From Spirochaetales bacterium (GTDB lineage: Bacteria; Spirochaetota; Spirochaetia; ARS1246): a stretch of 22,638 nt of DNA. The stretch is taken from positions 1 through 22,638 of the forward strand of contig JAFGHN010000123.1 in NCBI GenBank assembly GCA_016930115.1. Reading direction: 5' to 3'. A program made the translations under genes and the position numbers. The notes beneath the pieces were generated by a model. That model did not search any database. It was not told the origin of the DNA and saw nothing but the letters and a program-made list of their open reading frames with translations. Below, piece after piece: positions 1 through 6,630 of the stretch (position 1 is the stretch's first letter; each line of letters begins with the position of its first letter).

Positions 1-19
1 CATGACGATAGCGCTGAAG

Positions 20-77
20 ATTTCGTATAGGTTTTCTGATGATTCAACGGCTGTATTTCGTATAGGTTTTTTGATGA
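20..77. repeat. Pair of 23-bp direct repeats, 35-bp period
   Basis: Two near-identical 23-base units lie at 20-42 and 55-77. Both begin ATTTCGTATAGG, then a T-run, and end TGATGA. They differ at one base (C36 versus T71) and are separated by 12 unrelated bases. They lie just downstream of the HPr-like gene. The window's first three bases read CAT, so a minus-strand gene could start there, which would put the repeats in its upstream region. They could be paired operator sites or the edge of a longer tandem array that is cut off. Function unknown. Confidence 0.6.
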
Positions 78-102
78 GTTGACAGGGTTTGCCCCGGATG
101 GG

Positions 103-378
103 TCAATTTCTAGGGGGAAAATCGAAATTCCTCTCGAGCAGTGCGGCCAACTCGCTGCAGACCATCTTCTCGCGTGGTCCTTCCACGCGGACCTTCACCG
201 TGTCGCCTTTCTTCAGCCCAAGCGCGAGAAGGCCAAGCACATTCCGCAGCTCGATCCGCATTTCATGTGCCTCAAGGGTGATTTTGCCGGGATAATTGCA
301 GAACGCCTCGGCTATCACGCCGGCCGGCCGCACGTGAATTCCAGCAGCATTGCGCACCACCGCCCGGCCCTCCTCCAC
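103..378 (-). CDS. HPr-family phosphocarrier protein, Asn at position 46
   Basis: This 91-residue protein has the size and motifs of HPr, the small phosphocarrier of the PEP:sugar phosphotransferase system. The active-site segment GIHVRPAG puts the phosphorylatable histidine at residue 15 and the usual arginine at 17. The second helix, RNVLGLLALGLKKGD, matches the HPr regulatory helix. However, the position of the classical HPr-kinase target Ser46 is Asn and Lys45 is Arg. The GTG start at 378 gives exactly the canonical numbering (His15, residue 46), which supports it; only a weak GGTAAG precedes it. It begins 5 bp after the upstream lipoprotein gene, so the two are probably co-transcribed. 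No PTS enzyme I or II gene is in the window. Family assignment is firm. Whether it serves sugar transport or only regulation is not visible. Confidence 0.88.
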   Translation of the reverse strand: MEEGRAVVRNAAGIHVRPAGVIAEAFCNYPGKITLEAHEMRIELRNVLGLLALGLKKGDTVKVRVEGPREKMVCSELAALLERNFDFPPRN

Positions 379-383
379 CTGTC

Positions 384-1085
384 TTACCAGACAATCTCAA
401 GGAGATACGGCTCTTCGATCATAATGAAATCGCCCATCGGCATCGAGTACACAAGGGTCCGGCCGTCTTTTCCAATTTCTCCGTGGGAGTGGCTGAGAAT
501 CTTTGATGGGGCAACGATTGCATACTCTATGCTGTAACCCTCCATGAACGACTGCACCATCGCCATCATCGATTCATCCATTTCGGGCGGCCCCATCATA
601 TCGGACAAGTCGGAAGGAGCCGTTTCGCCGGCGCCGGCATCTGCGCCGATTTCCGCCGCCTGTTCATCACCCGGCGGACCAACCAGGATCTTCAAAACCG
701 ACCGTCCACCTTTGGTTTCCAGCGACGATTCTTCACCGGGCAAATCTTCTTCTGAGGACAGGGCATTAAAATCCTCAAAATCAATAACGGCGGTGATTAT
801 TCTGTCCTCCGCAGTATCCTCTTCCGTCACTTCAACCACGGTGACCCCATCCAGTTTCTCGTACTCGCTTGCAAGATCATCTTTTGAAAGCGGTACATCG
901 ACCCCCGCCCCCTCTTCCCCCATTTCAAGAAGCATCTGAGAAACGCGAATTTTCATGGTCATACGGCCGGAACCGTCCGCGTTGAAAACCGTTTTCATTT
1001 CCATCCCGAAACAAGACGCAAGCAACAGAACCGCAGCCACCGAAATGCCAATGATCGATATCTTTAAACCTATTTTCTTAAACAT
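384..1085 (-). CDS. Predicted lipoprotein of unknown function (LppM/DUF3153-like features)
   Basis: I place the start at the ATG at 1085, preceded by an AGGAGA ribosome site, and not at the upstream in-frame codons. The 233-residue product begins with MFKK and a hydrophobic stretch ending LLASC, a good lipobox with the acylated cysteine at residue 25. It should therefore be an exported lipoprotein. The mature N-terminus contains FNADGSGRMTMKIRVS. This resembles the opening strands of LppM/DUF3153-type lipoproteins, but that link is from memory and weak. The middle is very acidic (runs of Glu and Asp around residues 60-155), and the C-terminus is hydrophobic beta-like sequence. It lies 58 bp downstream of the OmpA-domain gene and 5 bp upstream of the HPr-like gene on the same strand. 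Function unknown. Confidence 0.8.
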   Translation of the reverse strand: MFKKIGLKISIIGISVAAVLLLASCFGMEMKTVFNADGSGRMTMKIRVSQMLLEMGEEGAGVDVPLSKDDLASEYEKLDGVTVVEVTEEDTAEDRIITAVIDFEDFNALSSEEDLPGEESSLETKGGRSVLKILVGPPGDEQAAEIGADAGAGETAPSDLSDMMGPPEMDESMMAMVQSFMEGYSIEYAIVAPSKILSHSHGEIGKDGRTLVYSMPMGDFIMIEEPYLLEIVW

Positions 1086-1143
1086 GGTATCTCCTGTTCT
1101 ATCATAACAACGACCCGCACACAAAGGCATTGCCGCCGGGCGG

Positions 1144-2340
1144 TCAGTTTTCCAAAATGGTGATTTCCACCCGGCGGTTTCTGCTCATTCCTTCTTCGGT
1201 CGAGTTGTCCGCGACGGGTTGAGTTCCGCCGAGACCCCTGGTAATGATCCGGCTCGGATCACGGACGCCGAGGCGAAGGAGATAATTGCCCACGGCCTTC
1301 GCCCGTTCTTCGGAGAGCGCCTGACGGCCCGCCGCGGTACCCGCCATGGCCGTGTGACCGGTAATGAGGATGTCCCGCTCCGGATACCCTTCAAGAATCT
1401 CGGCGATCACGTTCAATTTTTCTATCTCTCTCTCAACAAGGACCGCCGAGTCCGGGAGAAACTGTATGTTCTCTATCGATACGGTAACCCCGGCGTCGTC
1501 CACGGACACCTCGGTGTTTTCAACCTGCGATTCATCGAGCCGATTGCGTATTTCCTCGGCTACCTGTTCTTTGTCCATGGCGACCGTTGCATGTACAGTG
1601 GCCTCGGCGACTCCGGTGTATTCCACCGCGTCGCCGGTATTGAAGGTGAAGATGAAATCGAACTCCTCGGAGTAGTGGTGCGGTCTTCCCAGCCTGAAAT
1701 CCCAGTACAGAAGCTGGTCGGAGTAGCCGGTTATCATGACGGGATACATCTCTGCCTTGTACGCTCGGTGTTGTCTGAAAAACACGGTGTAGGAAATTTC
1801 GATCAGATCGTACAGCTGCCCGTCCAGCTCTTCGGTGCCGCTATACAGGTAACTCACCTGAATGGGAAAGTGGAAAGCGTCAGGTATACCAAAGTTGTCG
1901 CGGAAATCGTGAACCTCGGAGCCGGCGGCGGTCCAGGTGTCTCCCGGCGCCAGATCCCGTTCCGGAAACTGCGGCACGCTTCTTACGACCGGCATGAAAT
2001 AGCTTTCATCTATCCGGTATCTTCCCACTTCGTCACGCCAGAATTCCGAATAGTACTCCCTCGCCCATTCGTAGACCGAATCGCTGGCGTAGCTTCTCTC
2101 GGAGGTCTGAAACCAGGCTTTTATGAGACCGGAACCGCTCTCCTCATCAGCCACTTCGATCGAGATTTTGTTCAAGATGTCTGCGGTGTGGGAATAGACG
2201 CCGTTCACATAGACCGATTCATCCACCTGCGAATGGATCCTGTAACGATCACCGGGGGAATAGGTAAACCTGAACTCCCTGGCCATGAGCGGTGAAGCGA
2301 CAAGAAAAACCGCCGCAATCGCCGGGAAAATCCGTTTCAT
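1144..2340 (-). CDS. OmpA-family envelope protein
   Basis: This 398-residue protein starts with a signal peptide (MKRIFPAIAAVFLVASPLMA, cleavage near residue 20). A long beta-rich periplasmic region follows. From about residue 285 there is an OmpA-type peptidoglycan-binding domain. Its hallmarks are visible: ITGHTAMAG, LSEERAKAVGNYLLRLGV, RIITRGLGGTQPVADN and the closing SRNRRVEI. The protein should anchor to the cell wall from the periplasmic side. The N-terminal part shows no 8-strand beta-barrel that I can recognise, so a soluble or lipid-free anchor is as likely as a porin. The start is well supported by AGGAGGT upstream of the ATG. A TATACT hexamer (2386-2391 on the complement) could be its -10 box, but no good -35 is present. 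It probably heads the lipoprotein and HPr-like genes. Confidence 0.88.
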   Translation of the reverse strand: MKRIFPAIAAVFLVASPLMAREFRFTYSPGDRYRIHSQVDESVYVNGVYSHTADILNKISIEVADEESGSGLIKAWFQTSERSYASDSVYEWAREYYSEFWRDEVGRYRIDESYFMPVVRSVPQFPERDLAPGDTWTAAGSEVHDFRDNFGIPDAFHFPIQVSYLYSGTEELDGQLYDLIEISYTVFFRQHRAYKAEMYPVMITGYSDQLLYWDFRLGRPHHYSEEFDFIFTFNTGDAVEYTGVAEATVHATVAMDKEQVAEEIRNRLDESQVENTEVSVDDAGVTVSIENIQFLPDSAVLVEREIEKLNVIAEILEGYPERDILITGHTAMAGTAAGRQALSEERAKAVGNYLLRLGVRDPSRIITRGLGGTQPVADNSTEEGMSRNRRVEITILEN

Positions 2341-2456
2341 CTTAAAAGAAACCTCCTGAACGGCATCGATTCGCTCTGCAGATAGAGTATACGGCTTTTC
2401 CGGCCGTTAGCCCACCTGGACTACCCGACTGCACCGCCGCATCACTTCGGCAACGA

Positions 2457-2485
2457 TTGACAAAGTCCGGCCGCAGTTATATGCT
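2457..2485 (+). promoter_or_regulatory. Sigma-70-type promoter for the DEAD-box-like gene
   Basis: A perfect TTGACA at 2457-2462 is followed after 17 bp by TATGCT at 2480-2485. The predicted transcript starts near 2492 and gives a leader of about 28 nt before the ATG at 2521. No clear Shine-Dalgarno sequence is present in that leader. Confidence 0.65.
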
Positions 2486-2520
2486 TGTCCAGCATAGATT
2501 TATAAACTCGGATTAACGTC

Positions 2521-3660
2521 ATGCTCCAGAAGTCCGCGGAAACCGATGTCGAAAAGCCGTTGCTCGACTTTGTAAAAAATGCCGGGTACAAAGATCCCAC
2601 GCCGCTACAGAAAAAAGCGCTGTCGTATACGCTTCAAGGACGTGATATAGTCATCGAGGCCGGACCGGGAAAAGGAAGAACGGGCCTTCTGATCGTTTCA
2701 CTCTTGATGCAGATCGAGAGGAGTGCCCAGGCGCCGCAGGGTCTCATCCTCACAGCATCGGCCGACGAAGTCTTCAAGGTCATGCGACAGTACCGGAAGT
2801 TTTCAGCCCGTTATCACGGCCGTCCGCACATTGTTGGTCTTGGCATCGATGACAACGTGGAAAGAGAGATATACCTTCTGTCGAGGAAACCGGACATCGT
2901 GGCAGGGACGTCCGAGAGAATAATAGACCATATACGCCGGCAAAACATCACGCTTGATAAAGTGAAACACGTGACGCTCATCATGCCTGAAGATCCGCCG
3001 CATCAGGCGGGATTCGACAAAGATGTGCTGTACGTATATACCAAGCTCCCGGATAAGTATATTACACAGGTCTACTGCTCCAATCTGGAAGGGATATCGC
3101 CGTTGAGTTCCGTGTTGAAGCGTCCAGTCCAGATAACTGAGGCGGATTGGTTGCAGAGCAATGATTCGAACGGAAAGGAACAGAAAGTGGAAAACAAAAC
3201 AGAACGAGAACCAAACGGGCAATCGCAAGCCGTGGAATACATCAAGAAAGTACTTTCTGAAATCAAACAAGAGGAAAACCCCGGCGAATTGAACGAGTTC
3301 AGACGTGTTTTCAGAAGACATACGCCGTTCCACCTTCGCGCGTATGTTGCCGCCTACCTCATCAGAGAAGCGGCCGGCGTTTCTGCCGCGCCGGCCCGGG
3401 GGGGCGGATTCAAGACCCTCTTTGTGAGCGTCGGTAAGAACAGAAAGGTCTTTCCAAACGATTTGACCAAGCTGTTCACCGCACAGCTTGGTATAACCGA
3501 CGCGGATTTGAGAGACATCAAGGTATTAGACAACTATTCGTTTATCGACATCGCCGAGCCTTATGCAAAAAAAGCGATAGATGAGCTAAACTCCACGGAG
3601 TTCCGGGGCAGGAAAATCACGGTCAATTATGCCCGCGAGAAAAGGGGAAAACGTCCGTAA
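2521..3660 (+). CDS. Degenerate DEAD-box protein with DbpA-type RNA-binding domain
   Basis: This 379-residue protein has the outline of a DEAD-box RNA helicase N-terminal RecA domain (about 10-205) and a C-terminal DbpA/CsdA-type RNA-binding domain (about 297-374). The latter shows FVSVGKNRKVFPNDLTKLF, LDNYSFIDI and FRGRKITVNYA. A Q-motif-like PTPLQKKAL (26-34) and a motif-Ib-like GTSERIIDHI (129-138) remain. The catalytic motifs are broken. Walker A reads AGPGKGRT (47-54), with Arg in place of the invariant Lys. The DEAD box aligns to MPEDPP (155-160), and the SAT motif to CSN. The second RecA domain is absent and replaced by a hydrophilic linker (about 210-255). The reading frame is open and long, so this looks like a maintained protein and not a pseudogene. 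It probably binds RNA, perhaps ribosomal RNA, without ATP-driven unwinding. The start lacks a good ribosome site. Confidence 0.85.
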   Translation: MLQKSAETDVEKPLLDFVKNAGYKDPTPLQKKALSYTLQGRDIVIEAGPGKGRTGLLIVSLLMQIERSAQAPQGLILTASADEVFKVMRQYRKFSARYHGRPHIVGLGIDDNVEREIYLLSRKPDIVAGTSERIIDHIRRQNITLDKVKHVTLIMPEDPPHQAGFDKDVLYVYTKLPDKYITQVYCSNLEGISPLSSVLKRPVQITEADWLQSNDSNGKEQKVENKTEREPNGQSQAVEYIKKVLSEIKQEENPGELNEFRRVFRRHTPFHLRAYVAAYLIREAAGVSAAPARGGGFKTLFVSVGKNRKVFPNDLTKLFTAQLGITDADLRDIKVLDNYSFIDIAEPYAKKAIDELNSTEFRGRKITVNYAREKRGKRP

Positions 3661-3674
3661 GTTCTCCGCGGCGG

Positions 3675-4844
3675 CTATCTGACGATCAATAATCCGAATA
3701 ATGTCAGCGCGAACAAGAGATTGATAACGTAACACAGACCGAAAGCGCCGAGGGATATCCATTCGTACAGTCGTGCCTTTCTTACGCACAGTGAGGCGAT
3801 TTCAAAAGGATGACCGGGTATCAACAGTTCTTCCGCCATCGGGTCGCTCCCACCGGCGTCAAAAACGAAGTACTGTCTTTCGGCCTCGTCTTCCGCTTTC
3901 AGGAGAGCGGTGGTGCGAATTTTCTTCTCGCTCATGGAGGCAAGGGCGGCTTCCTTGCTTCTGAAAACACGCACAGTATATCGGCCTCCGTCGGGAAGTT
4001 GCGCCGTCTGTTCAGCTTCGACCGTTGGGTTTTCAAGATATCTCATCGGCAACCTGAGGATGTCCCTCTCCGCACGGCGTAAACGGCCCTTCTTCCAAAA
4101 AAAGCGGTAGAGCAGGAAAATCGGGATCCCCGGCGGGAGAAAGGCCAGGACCGGCGTGGTACTCAAACCAAGGGCAAGCGTCGCCGGCACCGCGGCTCCG
4201 GTTATTCTCAAAAAGTTGTACGCTATGAAAAGCAGCGCGAGAGTGCCGGCAATTAGAGACGCGGGGGTAAAACTGTTCCAGTATTCGTTACGTTGCCGCC
4301 CCCCCCAGATCGATCTGCGCAATATTGAACCGGCGTCACCGTCATAGATAACAACGGTGAGTTCGCACTCTTCAGTTGATCTGAAAACCGCCTGGCCATG
4401 GTGGAGAAAAAGCGGGCCGCTCATATACACCGATGTGCCCTCAGAGAGGCTGAAGACCTGGCTCCAGGGGAGCTGCTGGGGCATTTCGTCGGGCAAGGTC
4501 TCCTCGTTGCGCTCCACAATACCCTCGTTCTGCGAATGGGAGAATCCCGGCAGCAGATACACATGCACACCGGCAAGATCCGCCGAAAGCGAAACACTCC
4601 CGCTGCGTATCCAGACGATATCGTCACCCTGGATTGCCTCAAGATTGCCGAAAAACCTGTAGGCGCCAAGATAGCCTTCTTCGGCACGGACCAGACGGTT
4701 GTAGGTAATACGAGGGAGGAAAGTGGAATCGGTAATATGTTTCCTGAACGTGCGCCAGCGCTTCCGTACATGAAACGCGCCAAGACCGGGTATCACGATA
4801 TAGAATACAACCCAAATGAAAGCTATAAGAAGGTATCTCCACAT
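3675..4844 (-). CDS. Four-helix membrane protein of unknown function
   Basis: I do not recognise this 389-residue protein. It shows an N-terminal membrane helix (about 3-25). A 165-residue soluble region follows, rich in beta-type sequence (GNLEAIQGDDIVWIRSGSVS, then a HGQAVFRSTEECELTVVIYDG stretch). Two central helices lie at about 195-215 and 218-250, then a second soluble region (about 251-355) with charged helices, and a last helix (362-387). A basic segment, FWKKGRLRRAER, directly follows the third helix and suggests that loop is cytoplasmic. The first soluble domain would then also be cytoplasmic or periplasmic depending on helix 1. The gene faces the DEAD-box-like gene with only 14 bp between stops, and is divergent from the hydrolase gene. 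The ribosome site is weak (GGTAGGA, rather far from the ATG). Confidence 0.75.
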   Translation of the reverse strand: MWRYLLIAFIWVVFYIVIPGLGAFHVRKRWRTFRKHITDSTFLPRITYNRLVRAEEGYLGAYRFFGNLEAIQGDDIVWIRSGSVSLSADLAGVHVYLLPGFSHSQNEGIVERNEETLPDEMPQQLPWSQVFSLSEGTSVYMSGPLFLHHGQAVFRSTEECELTVVIYDGDAGSILRRSIWGGRQRNEYWNSFTPASLIAGTLALLFIAYNFLRITGAAVPATLALGLSTTPVLAFLPPGIPIFLLYRFFWKKGRLRRAERDILRLPMRYLENPTVEAEQTAQLPDGGRYTVRVFRSKEAALASMSEKKIRTTALLKAEDEAERQYFVFDAGGSDPMAEELLIPGHPFEIASLCVRKARLYEWISLGAFGLCYVINLLFALTLFGLLIVR

Positions 4845-4873
4845 TCGGAACCGATAAAATCCTACCTTGCGAA

Positions 4874-4901
4874 AAATTAGATAATGCCGTACTCTTGTGA
4901 A
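4874..4901 (-). promoter_or_regulatory. Possible promoter for the membrane-protein gene
   Basis: On the complement, TTCACA (4901-4896) is followed after 16 bp by TAATTT (4879-4874), 5/6 and 4/6 matches to consensus. The predicted start is about 22 nt before the ATG at 4844. The 65-bp divergent gap must also hold the promoter of the plus-strand hydrolase gene. There I see only a weak TTGCGA-N17-TACTCT (4867-4895). Confidence 0.35.
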
Positions 4902-4909
4902 ATCCTATC

Positions 4910-5578
4910 ATGGTTGAACGCATTGTAGTAGGGCCGGTATATACGAACGCATATATCTACTCGGAGTGGAAAAAGGAATGCGTTATCATCGATCCGGGCG
5001 CCGACCCTGAGTTAATCGCTTCGCGTCTTGCCCTTATCAATATGAAACCGCGGGGAATAGCACTTACTCATGGTCATATCGACCACACCGGCGCCGCCGG
5101 TAAACTGCAGGAAATCTACAAAGAGAAAGGCATCAATCTCACCATCGCCATTCATATAAAGGACAAGAAGTTCATGGGCGCGAGATCCGCAAGATCGCAT
5201 GAGGCGATTTTCGGGGAAGAAGGGGGATCCGGCCATGAGAGTTTTGATGATGCCATACAGAATATGCCCAAAGCCGACTTGTATGTGGAAGACGGCGACA
5301 TGCTCTTTGACGCTGATTTGAAAGTCATCCATACCCCCGGGCACACGGCAGGCGGCATCTGCATCTACTCGGAGAGCCAGGAGCTGTTGTTTTCGGGAGA
5401 TACCCTATTGTTCGAAGGTATCGGCAGGACCGATCTCCCCGGTGGTGATGAGAAGTTGCTCATCAAGAGCGTGAGGGAGAGGATCTTCTCATTACCTCCT
5501 AACACCCGTGTGTTCCCGGGGCACGGACCTTTCACCACCATCGAGCGTGAAACGAGGCATAATCCTTTTCTGAATTAG
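4910..5578 (+). CDS. Metallo-beta-lactamase-fold hydrolase, glyoxalase-II-like
   Basis: This 222-residue cytoplasmic protein has the full metal-binding set of the family. THGHIDH gives His54, His56, Asp58 and His59; TPGHTAG gives His145; SGDTLLFEGIGRTDLPGGD gives Asp164; FPGHGP gives His205. The order, spacing and the GRTDL segment are those of the glyoxalase-II-like/YcbL group of thioester hydrolases. A role on a glutathione-like or other thioester is possible, but the substrate cannot be read from sequence. Length is normal for the group. The ATG at 4910 follows no clear ribosome site, but the protein starts right at the first expected beta strand (RIVVGPVYTNAYI). It is divergent from the membrane-protein gene and convergent with the next small gene, 17 bp apart. 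Confidence 0.9.
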   Translation: MVERIVVGPVYTNAYIYSEWKKECVIIDPGADPELIASRLALINMKPRGIALTHGHIDHTGAAGKLQEIYKEKGINLTIAIHIKDKKFMGARSARSHEAIFGEEGGSGHESFDDAIQNMPKADLYVEDGDMLFDADLKVIHTPGHTAGGICIYSESQELLFSGDTLLFEGIGRTDLPGGDEKLLIKSVRERIFSLPPNTRVFPGHGPFTTIERETRHNPFLN

Positions 5579-5595
5579 CGGACTGTCAGGTTATC

Positions 5596-5991
5596 TCAGG
5601 CTACCAGATTCAGCGTAAGACCAAGGTCATTTTGGGCGCTGCCGGAGGTAAGCGGGAACCTGTTGCCCGCAAGCCCCCGGTTCAGTTCTTTCCGCAATCT
5701 TTCCATAGTGAAGTTGAGATCTTCCAGGTTCATTTCGCCGGTATTAACCCAGTAGGTATTCCTGCCTCTCAAAGCAATCAATCTATCGATCAAATTATCT
5801 ATTGCCTGCAGACGCGAAAGCGGAAGGCCCGAAAAGTCGCCCGTTGTCGGCGTGCCATGGACATGTTTGTAACGTGAGTAGAGTAGCATCCTGGAATCAA
5901 CCGGTAAAACCAGTTTACGGTTCACCGTTGATTCACGCGCGACGCTCGAGAGCTGAAACACATTTGTGCCCATATATCTCTGCATTTGCAT
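5596..5991 (-). CDS. Small conserved-looking protein of unknown function
   Basis: This 131-residue protein has no signal peptide, membrane helix or motif I can assign. It begins MQMQRYMG and has a central stretch, LPVDSRMLLYSRYKHVHG, then LSRLQAIDNLIDRLIALRG, which looks like a well-formed amphipathic helix. The region from 75 to 112 is mostly helical and charged. The first ATG (5991) follows a GGAAGAAGGGATT stretch that can serve as ribosome site. The ATG two codons later (5985) is equally possible. It lies 98 bp downstream of the dksA-like gene on the same strand, and a weak TTCAAC-N17-GATACT sits between them, so it may have its own promoter. No function is proposed. Confidence 0.7.
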   Translation of the reverse strand: MQMQRYMGTNVFQLSSVARESTVNRKLVLPVDSRMLLYSRYKHVHGTPTTGDFSGLPLSRLQAIDNLIDRLIALRGRNTYWVNTGEMNLEDLNFTMERLRKELNRGLAGNRFPLTSGSAQNDLGLTLNLVA

Positions 5992-6089
5992 AATCCCTTC
6001 TTCCTGACACTCCTAGTATCGGAAGATAGGTCGCGGAGTTGAAATATGAAAAGAAGCGTGGGTTATCGGGAGCGTCTGTCCGGCGTGGA

Positions 6090-6446
6090 TTACCTGTTTC
6101 GTCTCTCGTCGGAAGTCTGGCACTCGATGCACATGAAGGCGTATGGTATGGCTTCGAGACGTTCCGGTGGAATTTTTTTGTTACAACTTATGCAAATACC
6201 GTATCGGTCATTGTTGATTCGCGAGATTGCATTTTCTATAAGACGGAGGCGATTGATCTCGTGGGTACTGAGCACCTCCAGGGTCTTCCTGTCGATGTCA
6301 TCGGCCGCTATGTCAGCAAGATCTTTCGGATCCAGATCTTTGACCAACGCTTCGAAAGCCTCATTCTCAGCCATGAGATTGCCGAGGATTTCTTCCTTCA
6401 TGCCGATGAGAACCTTTTTCATTTTGCCCAAAAATTTCTTGTCCAT
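6090..6446 (-). CDS. dksA: TraR/DksA-family transcription regulator with C4 zinc finger
   Basis: This 118-residue protein belongs to the TraR/DksA family, which enters the RNA polymerase secondary channel and alters promoter response, often together with ppGpp. The C-terminus carries a four-cysteine zinc finger, CISC at 85-88 and CIEC at 106-109. A helical hairpin precedes it, and its tip reads DLADIA (42-47), matching the DxxDxA tip motif needed for DksA activity. I chose the ATG at 6446, preceded by GAGGT. Upstream in-frame codons run back through the divergent infA promoter and gene and give non-homologous sequence. It is shorter than E. coli DksA (151) but typical of spirochaete versions as I recall them. 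It is divergent from infA, as in Borrelia. Confidence 0.88.
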   Translation of the reverse strand: MDKKFLGKMKKVLIGMKEEILGNLMAENEAFEALVKDLDPKDLADIAADDIDRKTLEVLSTHEINRLRLIENAISRINNDRYGICISCNKKIPPERLEAIPYAFMCIECQTSDERRNR

Positions 6447-6497
6447 AAAGACCTCGACAATATCCGTATCTCTGATAAGCATCAAAATCGGATGAAG

Positions 6498-6526
6498 AAT
6501 ATGTAACAATATGTAGCAATTGTCAA
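6498..6526 (-). promoter_or_regulatory. Promoter of the dksA-like gene
   Basis: On the complement, TTGACA (6526-6521) is followed after 17 bp by CATATT (6503-6498). The -10 area is overlaid by a 10-bp direct repeat, AATATGTAAC / AATATGTAGC on the plus strand (6498-6517). The repeat spacing is one helical turn, so it could be a regulator site or simply AT-rich promoter DNA. The start point would be near 6491, about 45 nt before the ATG. Confidence 0.55.
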
Positions 6527-6573
6527 GCAAGAACGTCTGCAAAACAGAGATCGTCGACAAGGCGCCCTGTTTG

Positions 6574-6602
6574 TTGACAAATGGTTTTGCTTCACCTAAC
6601 AT
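6574..6602 (+). promoter_or_regulatory. Promoter of infA
   Basis: TTGACA at 6574-6579 and TAACAT at 6597-6602 are separated by exactly 17 bp. The -10 box overlaps the upstream in-frame ATG at 6601, so that ATG should not be on the transcript. The predicted start near 6609 leaves about 22 nt before the GTG at 6631. The same hexamer pair and spacing recur upstream of ilvB. Confidence 0.65.
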
Positions 6603-6615
6603 GAGCGCGAAGAAA

Positions 6616-6624
6616 AAGGTAGGT
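6616..6624 (+). promoter_or_regulatory. Ribosome binding site fixing the infA GTG start
   Basis: AAGGTAGGT ends six bases before the GTG at 6631. It selects this codon over the ATG at 6601, which has no ribosome site and lies in the -10 box. Confidence 0.7.
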
Positions 6625-6630
6625 ACTTTT

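Noticed and set aside
20..77. CRISPR array
   Set aside because: Only two repeats with a 12-bp spacer and no cas genes; spacer length is far too short.
1219..2295. A 358-codon plus-strand frame opposite the OmpA-domain gene
   Set aside because: The minus-strand protein has a signal peptide, OmpA domain and strong ribosome site; the plus-strand frame has none of these.
2521..3660. The DEAD-box-like gene as a decaying pseudogene
   Set aside because: There is no frameshift or internal stop over 379 codons, the promoter is near consensus and the RNA-binding domain is well kept, which fits a retained protein better.
6601..6630. ATG 6601 as the infA start
   Set aside because: It lies inside the -10 box, has no ribosome site and adds residues not found in IF-1.
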